A stretch of 64,000 nucleotides of DNA from Arthrobacter sp. cf158 (GCF_900106835.1 NZ_FNNR01000009.1:169979-233978); one strand, 5' to 3'. Numbered from the stretch's first letter, positions 16,588 to 25,845 are shown. The notes: generated by a model from the sequence alone, not told the origin. A program made the numbers and translations.

Positions 16588-17907
16588 CTACACACGCCCC
16601 AAGACGTCGATGTCTTCCAGGAAGTCCTGATGGACCTCGGGACTCACGGTGGTGCGGGTATCCGCGATCGCATCGAGGTAGTCCTGCGTGACCGGCCCCT
16701 TGCGCCCGTTGGACCCGGACGCAACGTCGGCCGAACCGCCCGAGCCAGCACCGTCGTCGTACACGGCCTTTTCCAAAGCACGCTGGGAGGCGCTGCGGGC
16801 AGCGAACTCTATGTCCGCGGGGGAGAAGCCCTCGGTCCGGTCCACCAGCTGGGCGATGTCCACGTCATCCACCACGGTGGCAGGGATGAACCGCTGCCAC
16901 ATGGCCTCGCGCGCGTGGACATCCGGCAGGCCAATGGGGATCACGTAGTCGAAGCGGCCGTGGCGCAGGAACGCGGTGTCCAGGGCACGGATGAAGTTGG
17001 TGGCGCACACCAGCAAGCGCCCGGGCTGCTCACGGAACGCGGGGATGATCTTGAGGAGCTCGTTGGTGACGCCCTGGAGCGGCGACGGCGGATCACCGGC
17101 GCGCTGGGACGCGATTTCCTCTACCTCGTCGATGAACACCACGGCGTGCTCCAGTTCGGCGATTTCCAGGAAGGTTTCGCGCAGGGCACCGGCGAGGCCT
17201 TTGGGATCGGAGGCCAAACGCGATGGGAACACCTCAACAAAAGGCCATTCCAAGCGCGACGCAATGGCCTTGGCGAAGGTGGTCTTGCCTGTGCCCGGAG
17301 GGCCGAAAAGCACCACGGCCCGGGGTGGAACCACACCGTATTCATCAGCGAGGTCAGCCTCGGCCAGCGGCAGTACCAGGCGGCGTTCCAGCAACTCCTT
17401 CTCACGGCGCATGCCGGCCACGTTCTCCCAGAGGTCGCGCGCCAGGATGCGTCCGCCGAGCAGTCCCAGCGCGCCAAGCTCCTGGCGTTGCACCGGAATG
17501 GTCCGCTCAAAATAGCGCAGGTTTTTCTTCACCACGAAACCGCGGCCCAGGAACGCCTCGACGCGCGTCTCTGTCTCCGGCATCAGCGCGGACAACTTGT
17601 TGAGGCCATGAGGCGCCATGCGGTTTTCGACGGCGGACAACAGCGAGGTGCCGATCCCCCGGCCCCGGAACTCTGTCAGCGTGGCCAGGAAAACGATCCA
17701 GCCCTGGTCATGTGCCGCACGTCCGACGGCGGCACCCACCACTTGATCGCCCTGCACCGCAACCACCGCGTGGTCCTTTTCGCACGACGCCAGGACCTCT
17801 GACAACGCGTAGACAGGCTCCACACCATCGGCCTTGAGTGACTCCCACAAGTGCAGGATGCCGTCGAGGTCGGACGAGTGGAAGTCCCTGATGCGCCAGT
17901 TGCTCAT
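16588..17907 (-). CDS. GNAT acetyltransferase - AAA+ ATPase fusion
   Basis: 439 residues from the ATG at 17907, which has AGGAG upstream. Residues 1-140 are a GNAT N-acetyltransferase (acetyl-CoA loop FRGRGIGTSLL around 80-90). Residues 165-420 are an AAA+ ATPase of the classical clade: Walker A GPPGTGKTT (about 200), Walker B AVVFIDEVEEI, sensor 1 ATNFI, arginine-finger region RHGRFDYVIP and a C-terminal lid. The ATPase part resembles FtsH/Cdc48-like domains but has no protease. The fusion suggests ATP-driven remodelling of a protein complex linked to acetylation of a protein or small molecule. The target is unknown. Confidence 0.85.
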   Translation of the reverse strand: MSNWRIRDFHSSDLDGILHLWESLKADGVEPVYALSEVLASCEKDHAVVAVQGDQVVGAAVGRAAHDQGWIVFLATLTEFRGRGIGTSLLSAVENRMAPHGLNKLSALMPETETRVEAFLGRGFVVKKNLRYFERTIPVQRQELGALGLLGGRILARDLWENVAGMRREKELLERRLVLPLAEADLADEYGVVPPRAVVLFGPPGTGKTTFAKAIASRLEWPFVEVFPSRLASDPKGLAGALRETFLEIAELEHAVVFIDEVEEIASQRAGDPPSPLQGVTNELLKIIPAFREQPGRLLVCATNFIRALDTAFLRHGRFDYVIPIGLPDVHAREAMWQRFIPATVVDDVDIAQLVDRTEGFSPADIEFAARSASQRALEKAVYDDGAGSGGSADVASGSNGRKGPVTQDYLDAIADTRTTVSPEVHQDFLEDIDVLGRV

Positions 17908-18125
17908 GGCTGTGTCTCCTGGTTTTGCTAAGTGGATCGCCGTTGATTCCTTGGAGTTGAGCATAGGCGAACCGCGCGGGCAGGACGTTGCGCCTCCGTT
18001 GCGTTACGCAACGGAGGCCGCCTTGGGCAGTACCGCACGACGACGGCCTGTCGCCGCCCGCGTTCGTCCCGCCATGGGGCGGGCCTCCTAGGATGGGCCC
18101 ACATGGCACTTTTCGAGGGAGAAGC

Positions 18126-19289
18126 GTGGGCCTGTTACCCGGGAGAAGGATCAATGCGGCGGGAATAATGGCTGCGTTGCTGGTGGGCGCAGGGTTGGCG
18201 CCGGCCGCTCAAGCACCGGCCGCTCATGCAGCGGACGCGCAGGATGTGACGGTCTATGGCCACCCGATCGTGGGCGCGGTCCTGTCCGTGGAAGGGGCTC
18301 CGGCCTACTTCGCCAACTGCGGCGGGAGCGGCGAGCCCAGCTATTCCATTCAGTGGCTCCGGGACGGCGAACCCGTGGAGACCAGCCCGCCTTACTCCCC
18401 ATACCTTTACCCCCTGGAAGCTGATGACCTCGGCGGCCGGATCTCTGCGATCGCCACCGGATCGCCCACCAACTGTGCCGGCCAGGAAGTGGTGACCGGC
18501 GAGTCGGAGGAGATCCGCAAAGAACCCATGCGGGCAGAAGGCTTTACTGGCCGGGGCGTCTTCGAGCTGATGGCCCGGAAGCATGACGGAACGCTCATGA
18601 TGTACCTGGGAAGGGACCAGGTTCAAGGCTGGCAGGAAACCCGGCAGGTAGGACCCGGCTGGGACGGGTTCACCAGGATCTTTGCCGCGGGCGACTTCAC
18701 CACGGATGGCATCAGCGACCTCATGGCCACGGACACGTCGGGCACGCTCTACCGCTTCCAGGGAACGGGCGACGGTGGGTTCTACACCTTCCGCCATGCC
18801 GTGGGCTGGGGGTGGGACAGCATCGACAAAGTGGCGGGCCCCGGCGACTTCGACGGTGATGGCCTCAACGATCTCCTGGGCAGCGAGGCGAACGGGGACC
18901 TCTACGTCTTCCCCTCCCACCCGTGGGGAGGTTGGAGTCCCCGGATGAAGGTGGGCCACGGCTGGGACGTCATGGATCTCCGGATCGGTCCCGGCGACTT
19001 TGACGGCGATGGCAACGTGGACGTCCTGGCCAAGGACAAAGCCGGACGGCTCTATTTCTACGGCGGCGATGGTGCCGGTGGATGGACCAGCTCACGCCAG
19101 ATTGGCCAGGGCTGGAATGCCCTGACCAACATCGGGAGCGCCGGAGACTTCAACCGCGACGGCGTTAATGACGTTCACGGTGTCAACGCCGCCGGGGAGC
19201 TGGTGATGTACTACGGTGACGGGCACGGTGGCTGGAAAGGCGCGGAAACCGTTGGCTGGGGCTGGACCATCTTCAACGGTCTCTACTGA
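18126..19289 (+). CDS. Secreted FG-GAP/VCBS repeat protein
   Basis: 387 residues from the GTG at 18126, which has GAGGGAGAA upstream and gives a good signal peptide (cleavage near AHAA, about 36). Residues 40-130 form an Ig-like/PKD-like domain with cysteines. Residues 145-385 contain about five VCBS/FG-GAP repeats with calcium-type loops (AAGDFTTDGISD, GPGDFDGDGLND, GPGDFDGDGNVD, SAGDFNRDGVND), each paired with a GWGWD-type strand, forming part of a beta-propeller. It is extracellular and probably binds a polymer or the cell wall; no catalytic domain is visible. Confidence 0.85.
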   Translation: MGLLPGRRINAAGIMAALLVGAGLAPAAQAPAAHAADAQDVTVYGHPIVGAVLSVEGAPAYFANCGGSGEPSYSIQWLRDGEPVETSPPYSPYLYPLEADDLGGRISAIATGSPTNCAGQEVVTGESEEIRKEPMRAEGFTGRGVFELMARKHDGTLMMYLGRDQVQGWQETRQVGPGWDGFTRIFAAGDFTTDGISDLMATDTSGTLYRFQGTGDGGFYTFRHAVGWGWDSIDKVAGPGDFDGDGLNDLLGSEANGDLYVFPSHPWGGWSPRMKVGHGWDVMDLRIGPGDFDGDGNVDVLAKDKAGRLYFYGGDGAGGWTSSRQIGQGWNALTNIGSAGDFNRDGVNDVHGVNAAGELVMYYGDGHGGWKGAETVGWGWTIFNGLY

Positions 19290-19325
19290 ACCCCACCTGC
19301 TACTGAACCCCACCGGCTACTGAAC
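19283..19325. repeat. 17-bp tandem repeat carrying both stop codons
   Basis: CTACTGAACCCCACCTG (19283), CTACTGAACCCCACCGG (19300) and a partial CTACTGAAC (19317). The first copy holds the TGA of the FG-GAP gene. The third begins with CTA, the reverse complement of the stop of the convergent SDR gene. Confidence 0.85.
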
Positions 19326-20078
19326 AGGCCGCAACCGCAATCCCTGCATGCCGCCATCCACCGCCAGGGAGGTTCCCGACGTCGAGCCCGACAAAGGGCT
19401 CGCCAAGTACGCGACGGCGCCGGCCACCTCCACCGGATCCACCATGCGGCCGTGCGGTTGGCGGGCGTTGAGGGCCGCACGCTCGCCGGCAGGATCGGCG
19501 GCAGAGTCCAGCAGGCGGCCTACCCACGGAGTGTCCACGGTGCCGGGGTTGACGCAGTTCACACGGATGCCCTCGCGGACGTGATCCGCCGCCATGGCGA
19601 GCGTCAGTGACAGGACCGCGCCCTTGGACGCCGAGTAGAGCGCCCGTTGCGGGAGTCCAGCCGTCGCGGCGATGGAACAGGTGTTCACGATCGCGGCGGC
19701 GGGGGACTCGCGCAGGTACGGCAGGGCCGCCCGGCTCACCCGGGCGATTCCCACCACGTTGACGTTGAGCACGCGCAGCCATTCGTCATCATCATTGGCG
19801 GCAATGTCACCTTGCGCGCCGATGCCGGCGTTGTTGATCACGATGTCCAACCGGCCGAATTGCTTCGCAACGTTTTCGACGGCGGCACGCACCGAGGCGT
19901 CATCGGCCACGTTGCATGTCACGCCGAAGTACGGACTGGTTTCAGGTGCGAGGTCGAGGACCGCCACCTGCGCGCCCCCGGCGGCGAGGCGGTCCGCGAT
20001 GGCAGCCCCGATCCCGGAGGCTCCGCCGGTCACCAGTGCTGCGAGGCCATCGAACTCGTTACCCACCGAGGTTGCCAC
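19317..20078 (-). CDS. SDR, probable 2-keto-3-deoxy-L-fuconate dehydrogenase
   Basis: 253 residues from the GTG at 20078, just 5 nt after the stop of the upstream FAH-family gene. Classical SDR: TGGASGIG loop (about 14-21), Asp at the end of strand 2 (VLDLAPE, favouring NAD), NNAG, catalytic Ser in NTCSIAA, YSASK. In bacterial non-phosphorylative L-fucose pathways an SDR oxidises 2-keto-3-deoxy-L-fuconate to the 2,4-diketo acid, which a FAH-family hydrolase then splits. The two-gene unit here fits that pair. L-fucose dehydrogenase is the alternative role. Confidence 0.82.
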   Translation of the reverse strand: MATSVGNEFDGLAALVTGGASGIGAAIADRLAAGGAQVAVLDLAPETSPYFGVTCNVADDASVRAAVENVAKQFGRLDIVINNAGIGAQGDIAANDDDEWLRVLNVNVVGIARVSRAALPYLRESPAAAIVNTCSIAATAGLPQRALYSASKGAVLSLTLAMAADHVREGIRVNCVNPGTVDTPWVGRLLDSAADPAGERAALNARQPHGRMVDPVEVAGAVAYLASPLSGSTSGTSLAVDGGMQGLRLRPVQ

Positions 20079-20083
20079 GGGGC

Positions 20084-21007
20084 TCAGGCGGTGGTGCCGG
20101 CGAAGGAAGCGGCGTGTGCTGCACCAGCGGCGGAGCCGGCCTGTGCGCGGAAGTACTCCTGGCGCTGGCGTCCCAAGCCGTCGATCTCCAGTTCCACAAC
20201 GTCCCCTGGTTGGATAAACGGGAAACGGCCGGACATTGCCACGCCCTCGGGGGTGCCGGTGATGATCACATCGCCTGGTTCCAGGAGCATGTACTGGCTG
20301 AGGTGGTGGACGATCGTGGCGGGGTCGAAGATCATGTCCGAGGTATTGGAATCCTGGCGTGGTTCGCCATTGACCAGGGTCTGGAGGCGCAGGCTGCCGG
20401 CGTCGACGTCGGCAGCGGGAACCAGCCACGGGCCCAGGGGAGTGGAGCCGGGGAGGGACTTACCCTTGGTCCACTGTCCGGCCGCGCCGGGGATTTGGTA
20501 CTCACGCTCGGAGAGGTCGTTGGCCACTGCGTAGCCGGCGATGCATGCTTCGGCCTCGGAGACGGAAGAAAGGTATGACGCTTCCCGGCCGATCACGATG
20601 GCCAGTTCCACTTCCCAGTCGTACTTTTCCGACGACGGCGGGATGGGGGCGGCGTCGAACGGACCAGTGATCGTATTGCTTGGCTTCAAGAAGACCACCG
20701 GAACCTCGGGCGGCGTTGCCCCGGATTCGGCGGCGTGGGCCGTGTAGTTGAGGCCAATGGCCACCACGGCTCCGGGGCGGGCCACGGGGGCGCCGACGCG
20801 AAGTCCCGCGGCGGAGATTTCCGGAAGTTCCCCGTTGTTCAGGGCTTCACGCGTGCGTTCGATGCCGTCCGAGGCGAGAAAACCGCCGTCGATGTCGTTG
20901 GTCAGGGCCGTAAGGCTGAAGTACTTCTCGGTGCCGTCGGCGTCCTGGGCAATGACGGCCGGTTGTTCGTTTCCGGCTGTTCCCAGCCTGGCGAATTTCA
21001 AGGTCAT
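20084..21007 (-). CDS. FAH-family hydrolase, probable 2,4-diketo-3-deoxy-L-fuconate hydrolase
   Basis: 307 residues. The C-terminal two thirds is the fumarylacetoacetase fold, with metal-ligand acidic residues in KYDWEVELAIVIG, the loop YAVANDLSEREYQ and the end PLGPWLVPA/GDVIITGTPEGVAM. It would cleave 2,4-diketo-3-deoxy-L-fuconate to pyruvate and L-lactate, or act on 2-keto-3-deoxy-L-fuconate. It is the first gene of a two-gene operon divergent from the fuconate dehydratase operon, and both share an operator region. Confidence 0.83.
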   Translation of the reverse strand: MTLKFARLGTAGNEQPAVIAQDADGTEKYFSLTALTNDIDGGFLASDGIERTREALNNGELPEISAAGLRVGAPVARPGAVVAIGLNYTAHAAESGATPPEVPVVFLKPSNTITGPFDAAPIPPSSEKYDWEVELAIVIGREASYLSSVSEAEACIAGYAVANDLSEREYQIPGAAGQWTKGKSLPGSTPLGPWLVPAADVDAGSLRLQTLVNGEPRQDSNTSDMIFDPATIVHHLSQYMLLEPGDVIITGTPEGVAMSGRFPFIQPGDVVELEIDGLGRQRQEYFRAQAGSAAGAAHAASFAGTTA

Positions 21008-21032
21008 GGCTTCCTCCGTGCGTTCGGGACTA

Positions 21033-21107
21033 ACATCCGAGCTCTAGTGTGCTGTTTTCACCCATAATACGGAAATGTGACCCATTGACAAGGCAGACAT
21101 CGGATGT
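21033..21107. promoter_or_regulatory. Divergent fucose promoter with GntR operator
   Basis: A perfect 11-bp palindrome ACATCGGATGT (21097-21107) and a half-site ACATCCGA (21033-21040) lie between the two divergent fucose operons. The complement of 21095-21106, ATCCGATGTCTG, recurs exactly upstream of the GntR gene at 26574-26585. Confidence 0.65.
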
Positions 21108-21147
21108 TTAGGCTCGGTGAAGAATCGTGACGCACTTCAGGAGCCCC

Positions 21148-22452
21148 ATGAGCACCATTACCGCAGTGGATACGTTCGATATCCGCTTTCCCACATCCCT
21201 TGAACTGGACGGCTCGGATGCCATGAATCCGGACCCCGACTACTCCGCCGCCTACCTGATCATTCGCACCGACGCGGGCGACCACCTTGAGGGCCACGGC
21301 TTCGTGTTCACTATCGGGCGGGGCAACGAGGTGGAAGCTGCAGCAATCAATGCCCTCCGGGACCACATCCTGGGGGCCGACGTTGAGGAGCTGCTCAATG
21401 ACATGGGCGCCACCTGGAAACTGTTGGCCCACGATTCCCAACTTCGCTGGCTCGGACCGGAGAAGGGCGTCATGCACATGGCCATCGGTGCCGTGGTGAA
21501 TGCCTTATGGGACCTGAAAGCCAAACGCGCGGGACTGCCACTCTGGGAATTGCTGGCTGGAATGAGCCCGGAAGAGCTCGTGGCACTGGTGGACTTCCGC
21601 TACCTCACGGACGCGCTCACCCCCGCCGAAGCGTTGGAGATACTCCATGCCGCCGTGCCGGGCAGGGAAGCGCGCAAAGCGGCACTTCGCGCTGAAGGCT
21701 ACCCCGCATACACCACGACGCCGGGATGGCTGGGTTACAGCGACCAGAAACTGACGCGGCTGGCCAAGGAAGCCGTGGCTGACGGATTCGCCCAGATCAA
21801 GCTGAAAGTGGGCGCCTCCCTGGAGGACGACATCCGCCGCGTGCGGGCAGCCCGTGAAGCCGTGGGCCCCGATATCAAAATCGCAGTAGACGCCAACCAG
21901 CGCTGGGACGTCCAGGACGCCATCGACTGGATGGCCCACCTGGCCCCCTACGACATTGCCTGGATCGAGGAACCCACCAGCCCGGACGATATTTTGGGTC
22001 ATGCCGCCATAGCCCGGGGAGTGGCGCCGATTCCGGTGGCAACGGGAGAGCACGTCCAGAACCGGGTGGTGTTCAAGCAAATGCTCCAGGCCGGCTCGCT
22101 CGAGGTCCTGCAGATCGACGCAGCCCGCGTGGCCGGAGTGAACGAGAACATTGCCATCCTGCTGCTCGCAGCCAAGTTCGGTGTGAGGGTGTGTCCGCAC
22201 GCCGGCGGGGTGGGTCTCTGCGAAGCTGTGCAACACCTGTCCATGTTCGACTACCTTGCCGTATCAGGGACCAAGGAAGGCAGGACCATCGAGTTCGTGG
22301 ACCACCTCCACGAGCACTTCATCACACCCGTAGTTGTCCATAGCGGCGCGTACTGGCCGCCGTCGGCTCCTGGAGCCGGCAACCAAATGCTCCATGAAAC
22401 ACTGACCGCTTACAGCTTTCCGGACGGCCCGGTATGGAAGGAAACCCGTTGA
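21148..22452 (+). CDS. L-fuconate dehydratase (enolase superfamily)
   Basis: 434 residues from the ATG at 21148, chosen for AGGAG 4 nt upstream. Mandelate-racemase-like enolase superfamily member dehydrating L-fuconate to 2-keto-3-deoxy-L-fuconate. Family features: FPTSLELDGSDAMNPDPDYSAAY at the N-terminus, the K-x-K pair in AQIKLKVG, metal ligands in IAVDANQRWD, WIEEPTSPDD and the following Glu, and the C-terminal CPHAGGVGLCE. The gene starts an operon of five more genes with overlapping ends. Confidence 0.92.
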   Translation: MSTITAVDTFDIRFPTSLELDGSDAMNPDPDYSAAYLIIRTDAGDHLEGHGFVFTIGRGNEVEAAAINALRDHILGADVEELLNDMGATWKLLAHDSQLRWLGPEKGVMHMAIGAVVNALWDLKAKRAGLPLWELLAGMSPEELVALVDFRYLTDALTPAEALEILHAAVPGREARKAALRAEGYPAYTTTPGWLGYSDQKLTRLAKEAVADGFAQIKLKVGASLEDDIRRVRAAREAVGPDIKIAVDANQRWDVQDAIDWMAHLAPYDIAWIEEPTSPDDILGHAAIARGVAPIPVATGEHVQNRVVFKQMLQAGSLEVLQIDAARVAGVNENIAILLLAAKFGVRVCPHAGGVGLCEAVQHLSMFDYLAVSGTKEGRTIEFVDHLHEHFITPVVVHSGAYWPPSAPGAGNQMLHETLTAYSFPDGPVWKETR

Positions 22453-23741
22453 TCCAGCACGCACCGTGGTTCGAAGAAGCACGCTTTGGCATGTTCATTC
22501 ACTGGGGCCTGTACGCTCTCCCGGCACGCCATGAGTGGGTGATGAACATTGAAGAGACCACGGTGGAGGAGTACGCCAAGTATTTTCAGCGCTTCGATCC
22601 CGATCTCTACGACCCCCGGGAATGGGCCCGCGCCGCCCGCCAGGCAGGCATGAAGTACGTGGTCCTCACCACCAAGCATCATGACGGCTTCTGCCTGTGG
22701 GATTCAGCCCTGACGGAGTACAAGGCCACCAACACGCCCGCCGGCCGGGACCTGATCACGCCGTATGTGGAAGCGCTCAAAGCGGAGGGGCTGAAAGTTG
22801 GCTTCTATCACTCGCTCATCGACTGGCACCATCCCCACTTCACCGTTGACGGGGTACACCCTCAACGGAACGCGGCCGACGTCGAAAGCTTGAACAGCGG
22901 GCGGGATATGGCCCTCTACCGTGACTACCTGCACGGCCAGGTGCGCGAGCTCCTGAGCAACTACGGCACCATCGACTACCTGTTCTTCGACTTCTCCTAC
23001 GCAGGAACCAGCATCACGGAATTCTGGGGCGGGAAGGGCCGCGACGACTGGAACTCCAAAGAATTGCTGGCGATGGTGCGGGAGCTCCAGCCCGGGATAG
23101 TGGTCAACGATCGCCTGGACATCCCGGGAGACCTGGTGACGCCTGAGCAATACCAACCTACCGAGCCCATGATGCTCGACGGCGTCCCCGTCACCTGGGA
23201 GGCCTGCCAGACCCTGAACGGGAGCTGGGGTTATGACAGGGACAATGTGAACTACAAGTCCGTGGACCTGCTCATCCGTATGCTCATTGACGGTGTTTCC
23301 AATGGCGGCAACCTGCTGCTCAACGTGGGACCCACCGGCCGTGGCAGCATCGACCCGCGTGCCCTGGCTTCCCTGGAAGGGATCGGCGCCTGGATGAAGC
23401 TGCATTCCCGCGCCATTTACGGTGCCGGTGCCTCACGGTTTACGGCACCGGCCGACTGCCGCTACACCCAGCGCGGCGACAGGCTGTATGTGCACCTCTT
23501 TGCCTGGCCATTCGAGTACATCCACCTCCCGGACCTGGCCGGGAAGGTTGAGTACGCGCAGCTGCTGAACGATGCATCCGAGGTGTTCCTCAAGGAAGTC
23601 GATCCGAACCAACAGGCATTCAACACCGTGCCCGGGGGCCAACCGCCAGGAACCCTGACCATCAAGCTCCCGGTGCAGCGGCCGGACGTCGCCGTACCCG
23701 TGCTTGAACTGTTTCTGAAACCGGAGGCCGCGAATGGCTGA
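22434..23741 (+). CDS. Alpha-L-fucosidase, GH29
   Basis: 435 residues. The GH29 N-terminus WFEEARFGMFIHWGLYALPA and YVVLTTKHHDGFCLWDS are clear; the likely catalytic nucleophile is Asp186 in YLFFDFSYAG, and GGNLLLNVGPTGRG follows. It releases L-fucose from fucosides with retention. No signal peptide is present, so it acts in the cytoplasm on imported fucosylated oligosaccharides or glycosides. It overlaps the dehydratase gene by 19 bp, indicating tight coupling. Confidence 0.92.
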   Translation: MEGNPLIQHAPWFEEARFGMFIHWGLYALPARHEWVMNIEETTVEEYAKYFQRFDPDLYDPREWARAARQAGMKYVVLTTKHHDGFCLWDSALTEYKATNTPAGRDLITPYVEALKAEGLKVGFYHSLIDWHHPHFTVDGVHPQRNAADVESLNSGRDMALYRDYLHGQVRELLSNYGTIDYLFFDFSYAGTSITEFWGGKGRDDWNSKELLAMVRELQPGIVVNDRLDIPGDLVTPEQYQPTEPMMLDGVPVTWEACQTLNGSWGYDRDNVNYKSVDLLIRMLIDGVSNGGNLLLNVGPTGRGSIDPRALASLEGIGAWMKLHSRAIYGAGASRFTAPADCRYTQRGDRLYVHLFAWPFEYIHLPDLAGKVEYAQLLNDASEVFLKEVDPNQQAFNTVPGGQPPGTLTIKLPVQRPDVAVPVLELFLKPEAANG

Positions 23742-24048
23742 AAGCATCGCCCTGCACACCCGGCTCAAACCCGGAACCGAGGAGGAGTACGCTGACGCCC
23801 ACGCGCACATACCGCCCGAACTGGTGGCGGCGCTCAAGGAAGCCGGCGTGCATAACTGGCGGATCTGGCGCAGCGGACTGGACCTCTTCCACGTGGTGGA
23901 CGTTGAGGACTACCATGCCATGCGCCACGCGCTCGCAGATCACCCGGCCAACGTGCCGTGGCAGGCCAGAATGGCTGAACTCCTGGAGGTTCAGGACGAT
24001 TACTCGGGGGAGGACAACGGTATCCGGAAGGTATGGGAACTGCCATGA
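23734..24048 (+). CDS. L-fucose/L-rhamnose mutarotase family protein
   Basis: 104 residues of the RhaM/FucU-like dimeric alpha/beta-barrel family (HTRLKPGTEEEYADAHAHIPPEL, NWRIWRSGLDLFHVVDVEDY). It interconverts anomers of the 6-deoxy sugar released by the fucosidase, supplying the dehydrogenase. It overlaps the fucosidase gene by 8 bp and the next gene by 4 bp. Confidence 0.88.
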   Translation: MAESIALHTRLKPGTEEEYADAHAHIPPELVAALKEAGVHNWRIWRSGLDLFHVVDVEDYHAMRHALADHPANVPWQARMAELLEVQDDYSGEDNGIRKVWELP

Positions 24049-24983
24049 ACTCACTGGACCTCGGCAAACTCGGCTTCGGCGGAGCGGGAATCGGGAACCT
24101 GTACAGGGCCATTCCGGACGGCGAAGCCCTCGCGACAGTCCTTGCTGCCTGGGATGCGGGCATACGCTACTTCGACACCGCCCCCCACTACGGACTCGGG
24201 CTGTCTGAGCAGAGGCTGGGCGCCGTGCTCCGGGACAAGCCGAGGGATCAGTTCATCATCTCCACCAAAGTGGGCCGGCTGTTGGAACCCAACGATTCCG
24301 GTGGCCGGGACCCGGAAGGTTTCGATGTCCCAGCCACCAGCCGACGCGTATGGGACTTTTCCGAGGCAGGCATCCGGCGGAGCATCGAGGACTCCCTGGA
24401 ACGGTTGGGACTGGATCACGTGGACATCGCCTACCTCCACGATCCAGACGTCCACGATCTCCACGCCGGAATCACCCAAGCCCTGCCGGTCCTTGAAAAG
24501 CTCAGGTCCGAAGGTGTGGTCACGGCAATAGGCGTTGGCACCAACTCGGCCGAGGCAGCCCTTGAATGCGTCCAAGCCGCAGACCTGGACCTCGTGATGC
24601 TCGCCGGTCGCTACACCCTGCTGGAGCAGCCCGGCGTTCCGCTGCTTGACCGCTGCAGGGCACGCAGCACCGGCGTCGTGAGTGTGGGTGCCTTCAACTC
24701 AGGGCTCCTGGCCCTGCCTGATGTCCCCGATGATGCGCACTACAACTACGAACGCGCGCCGCAGGTGTTGGTAGAGCGGGCGCGTCAGCTGGCGGCTGTC
24801 TGCCGCGACTTTGGCGTAGAGCTTCCGACGGCGGCCCTCCAGTTTCCGCTGCGGCATCCGGCCGTGGTGAACGTGACAGCCGGGGCAACTTCTCCTGAGC
24901 AGGTAGCCATGAACGCGGCCAGAATGGACGCTTCTGTGCCGGATGAACTGTGGGATGCGTTGGAGGCCGCCGGGCGTGATTGA
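24045..24983 (+). CDS. Aldo/keto reductase, probable L-fucose dehydrogenase
   Basis: 312 residues from the ATG at 24045 (ATGA overlap). TIM-barrel AKR with the catalytic tetrad visible: Asp and Tyr in YFDTAPHYGLG, Lys in IISTKVG, His in IAYLHDPD. It is similar to D-threo-aldose 1-dehydrogenase / L-fucose dehydrogenase, which oxidises L-fucose at C1 to the lactone with NAD(P). Its place between mutarotase and lactonase genes supports this. It overlaps the next gene by 8 bp. Confidence 0.88.
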   Translation: MNSLDLGKLGFGGAGIGNLYRAIPDGEALATVLAAWDAGIRYFDTAPHYGLGLSEQRLGAVLRDKPRDQFIISTKVGRLLEPNDSGGRDPEGFDVPATSRRVWDFSEAGIRRSIEDSLERLGLDHVDIAYLHDPDVHDLHAGITQALPVLEKLRSEGVVTAIGVGTNSAEAALECVQAADLDLVMLAGRYTLLEQPGVPLLDRCRARSTGVVSVGAFNSGLLALPDVPDDAHYNYERAPQVLVERARQLAAVCRDFGVELPTAALQFPLRHPAVVNVTAGATSPEQVAMNAARMDASVPDELWDALEAAGRD

Positions 24984-25845
24984 TTCGCACCTGCACTTGT
25001 GGAGCCTGGACACCTTCGTCCCCGGCGGTGAACGGCCCTATTCGTGGCTTGGCCCTCAGCACGGACCGCTTTTCCGGAGCTTTGGCGCGGATGAAGCGCG
25101 TGAGACGTTGGACGCCGCTGGTGTCAGGGGTGCCGTGCTGGTCCAGGCCGACGACACCCTGGCCGATACCCAGAGCATGCTGGCCGTCGCGGCACAGAAT
25201 CCCTGGGTGCTGGGCGTGGTGGGCTGGATCCGCTTGGACTCACCAGCGGACGCCAGGAAGCAGTTGGCCCGTTTCGCCGCCCATCCCGCGTTCAAGGGCG
25301 TCCGGCATCTGGTGCATGACGATCCGCGGGCCGGTTTCCTGGCCCTTCCTGCCGTTCGGGAATCATTGGCTCTGCTGGCGCGGCAGGGCTTCCCCTTCGA
25401 TGTCCCGGATGCGTTCCCGCGTCACCTCGGCTCCGTGGTCCGGCTGGCGCGGGACCTTCCGGAACTGACCGTGGTCCTTGATCATCTTGGCAAGCCACCG
25501 CGTGGCGATGCTGCAGCCATGGAGTCATGGCGAACTGACGTCCGGGCCCTCGGGCGTGAGCCCAACGCGGTGGCCAAGCTCTCCGGACTCCACCTGCCGG
25601 GGGTTGAGTACACCGCGGACTCGTTGCGGCCCTTGTTCGAATCAGCGTTGGAAGCTTTTGGACCCCGGCGTTTGATGATCGGCGGCGACTGGCCTGTCAG
25701 TACCTTGGGGGCTCCATACGGCCGGACGCTGGATGTGTTGCTTGAACTGCTTTCCTCTTTGGAACCTTCGGAGCAGGATGACGTGCTGGAGGGTACAGCG
25801 ATCCGCACTTATGGGCTGGCGGCCGCTCCTCTCGCCGAGGGCTAG
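24976..25845 (+). CDS. Amidohydrolase, probable L-fuconolactonase
   Basis: 289 residues from the GTG at 24976, which gives the family N-terminus VIDSHLHLWSLD. The amidohydrolase-2 metal site has H-x-H in DSHLHLW, VLDHLGKP in the middle and MIGGDWPVS at the end. This family (cog3618) contains L-fuconolactone and L-rhamnonolactone hydrolases. It would open L-fuconolactone to L-fuconate for the dehydratase encoded by the first gene of the operon. Confidence 0.88.
   Translation: MIDSHLHLWSLDTFVPGGERPYSWLGPQHGPLFRSFGADEARETLDAAGVRGAVLVQADDTLADTQSMLAVAAQNPWVLGVVGWIRLDSPADARKQLARFAAHPAFKGVRHLVHDDPRAGFLALPAVRESLALLARQGFPFDVPDAFPRHLGSVVRLARDLPELTVVLDHLGKPPRGDAAAMESWRTDVRALGREPNAVAKLSGLHLPGVEYTADSLRPLFESALEAFGPRRLMIGGDWPVSTLGAPYGRTLDVLLELLSSLEPSEQDDVLEGTAIRTYGLAAAPLAEG

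Noticed and set aside
15739..17802. 687-codon frame antisense to ltrA and the GNAT-AAA gene
   Set aside because: It crosses two well-supported genes and the intergenic palindrome between them. Its composition (His/Gly/Asp/Gln-rich) is typical of antisense frames in high-GC DNA.
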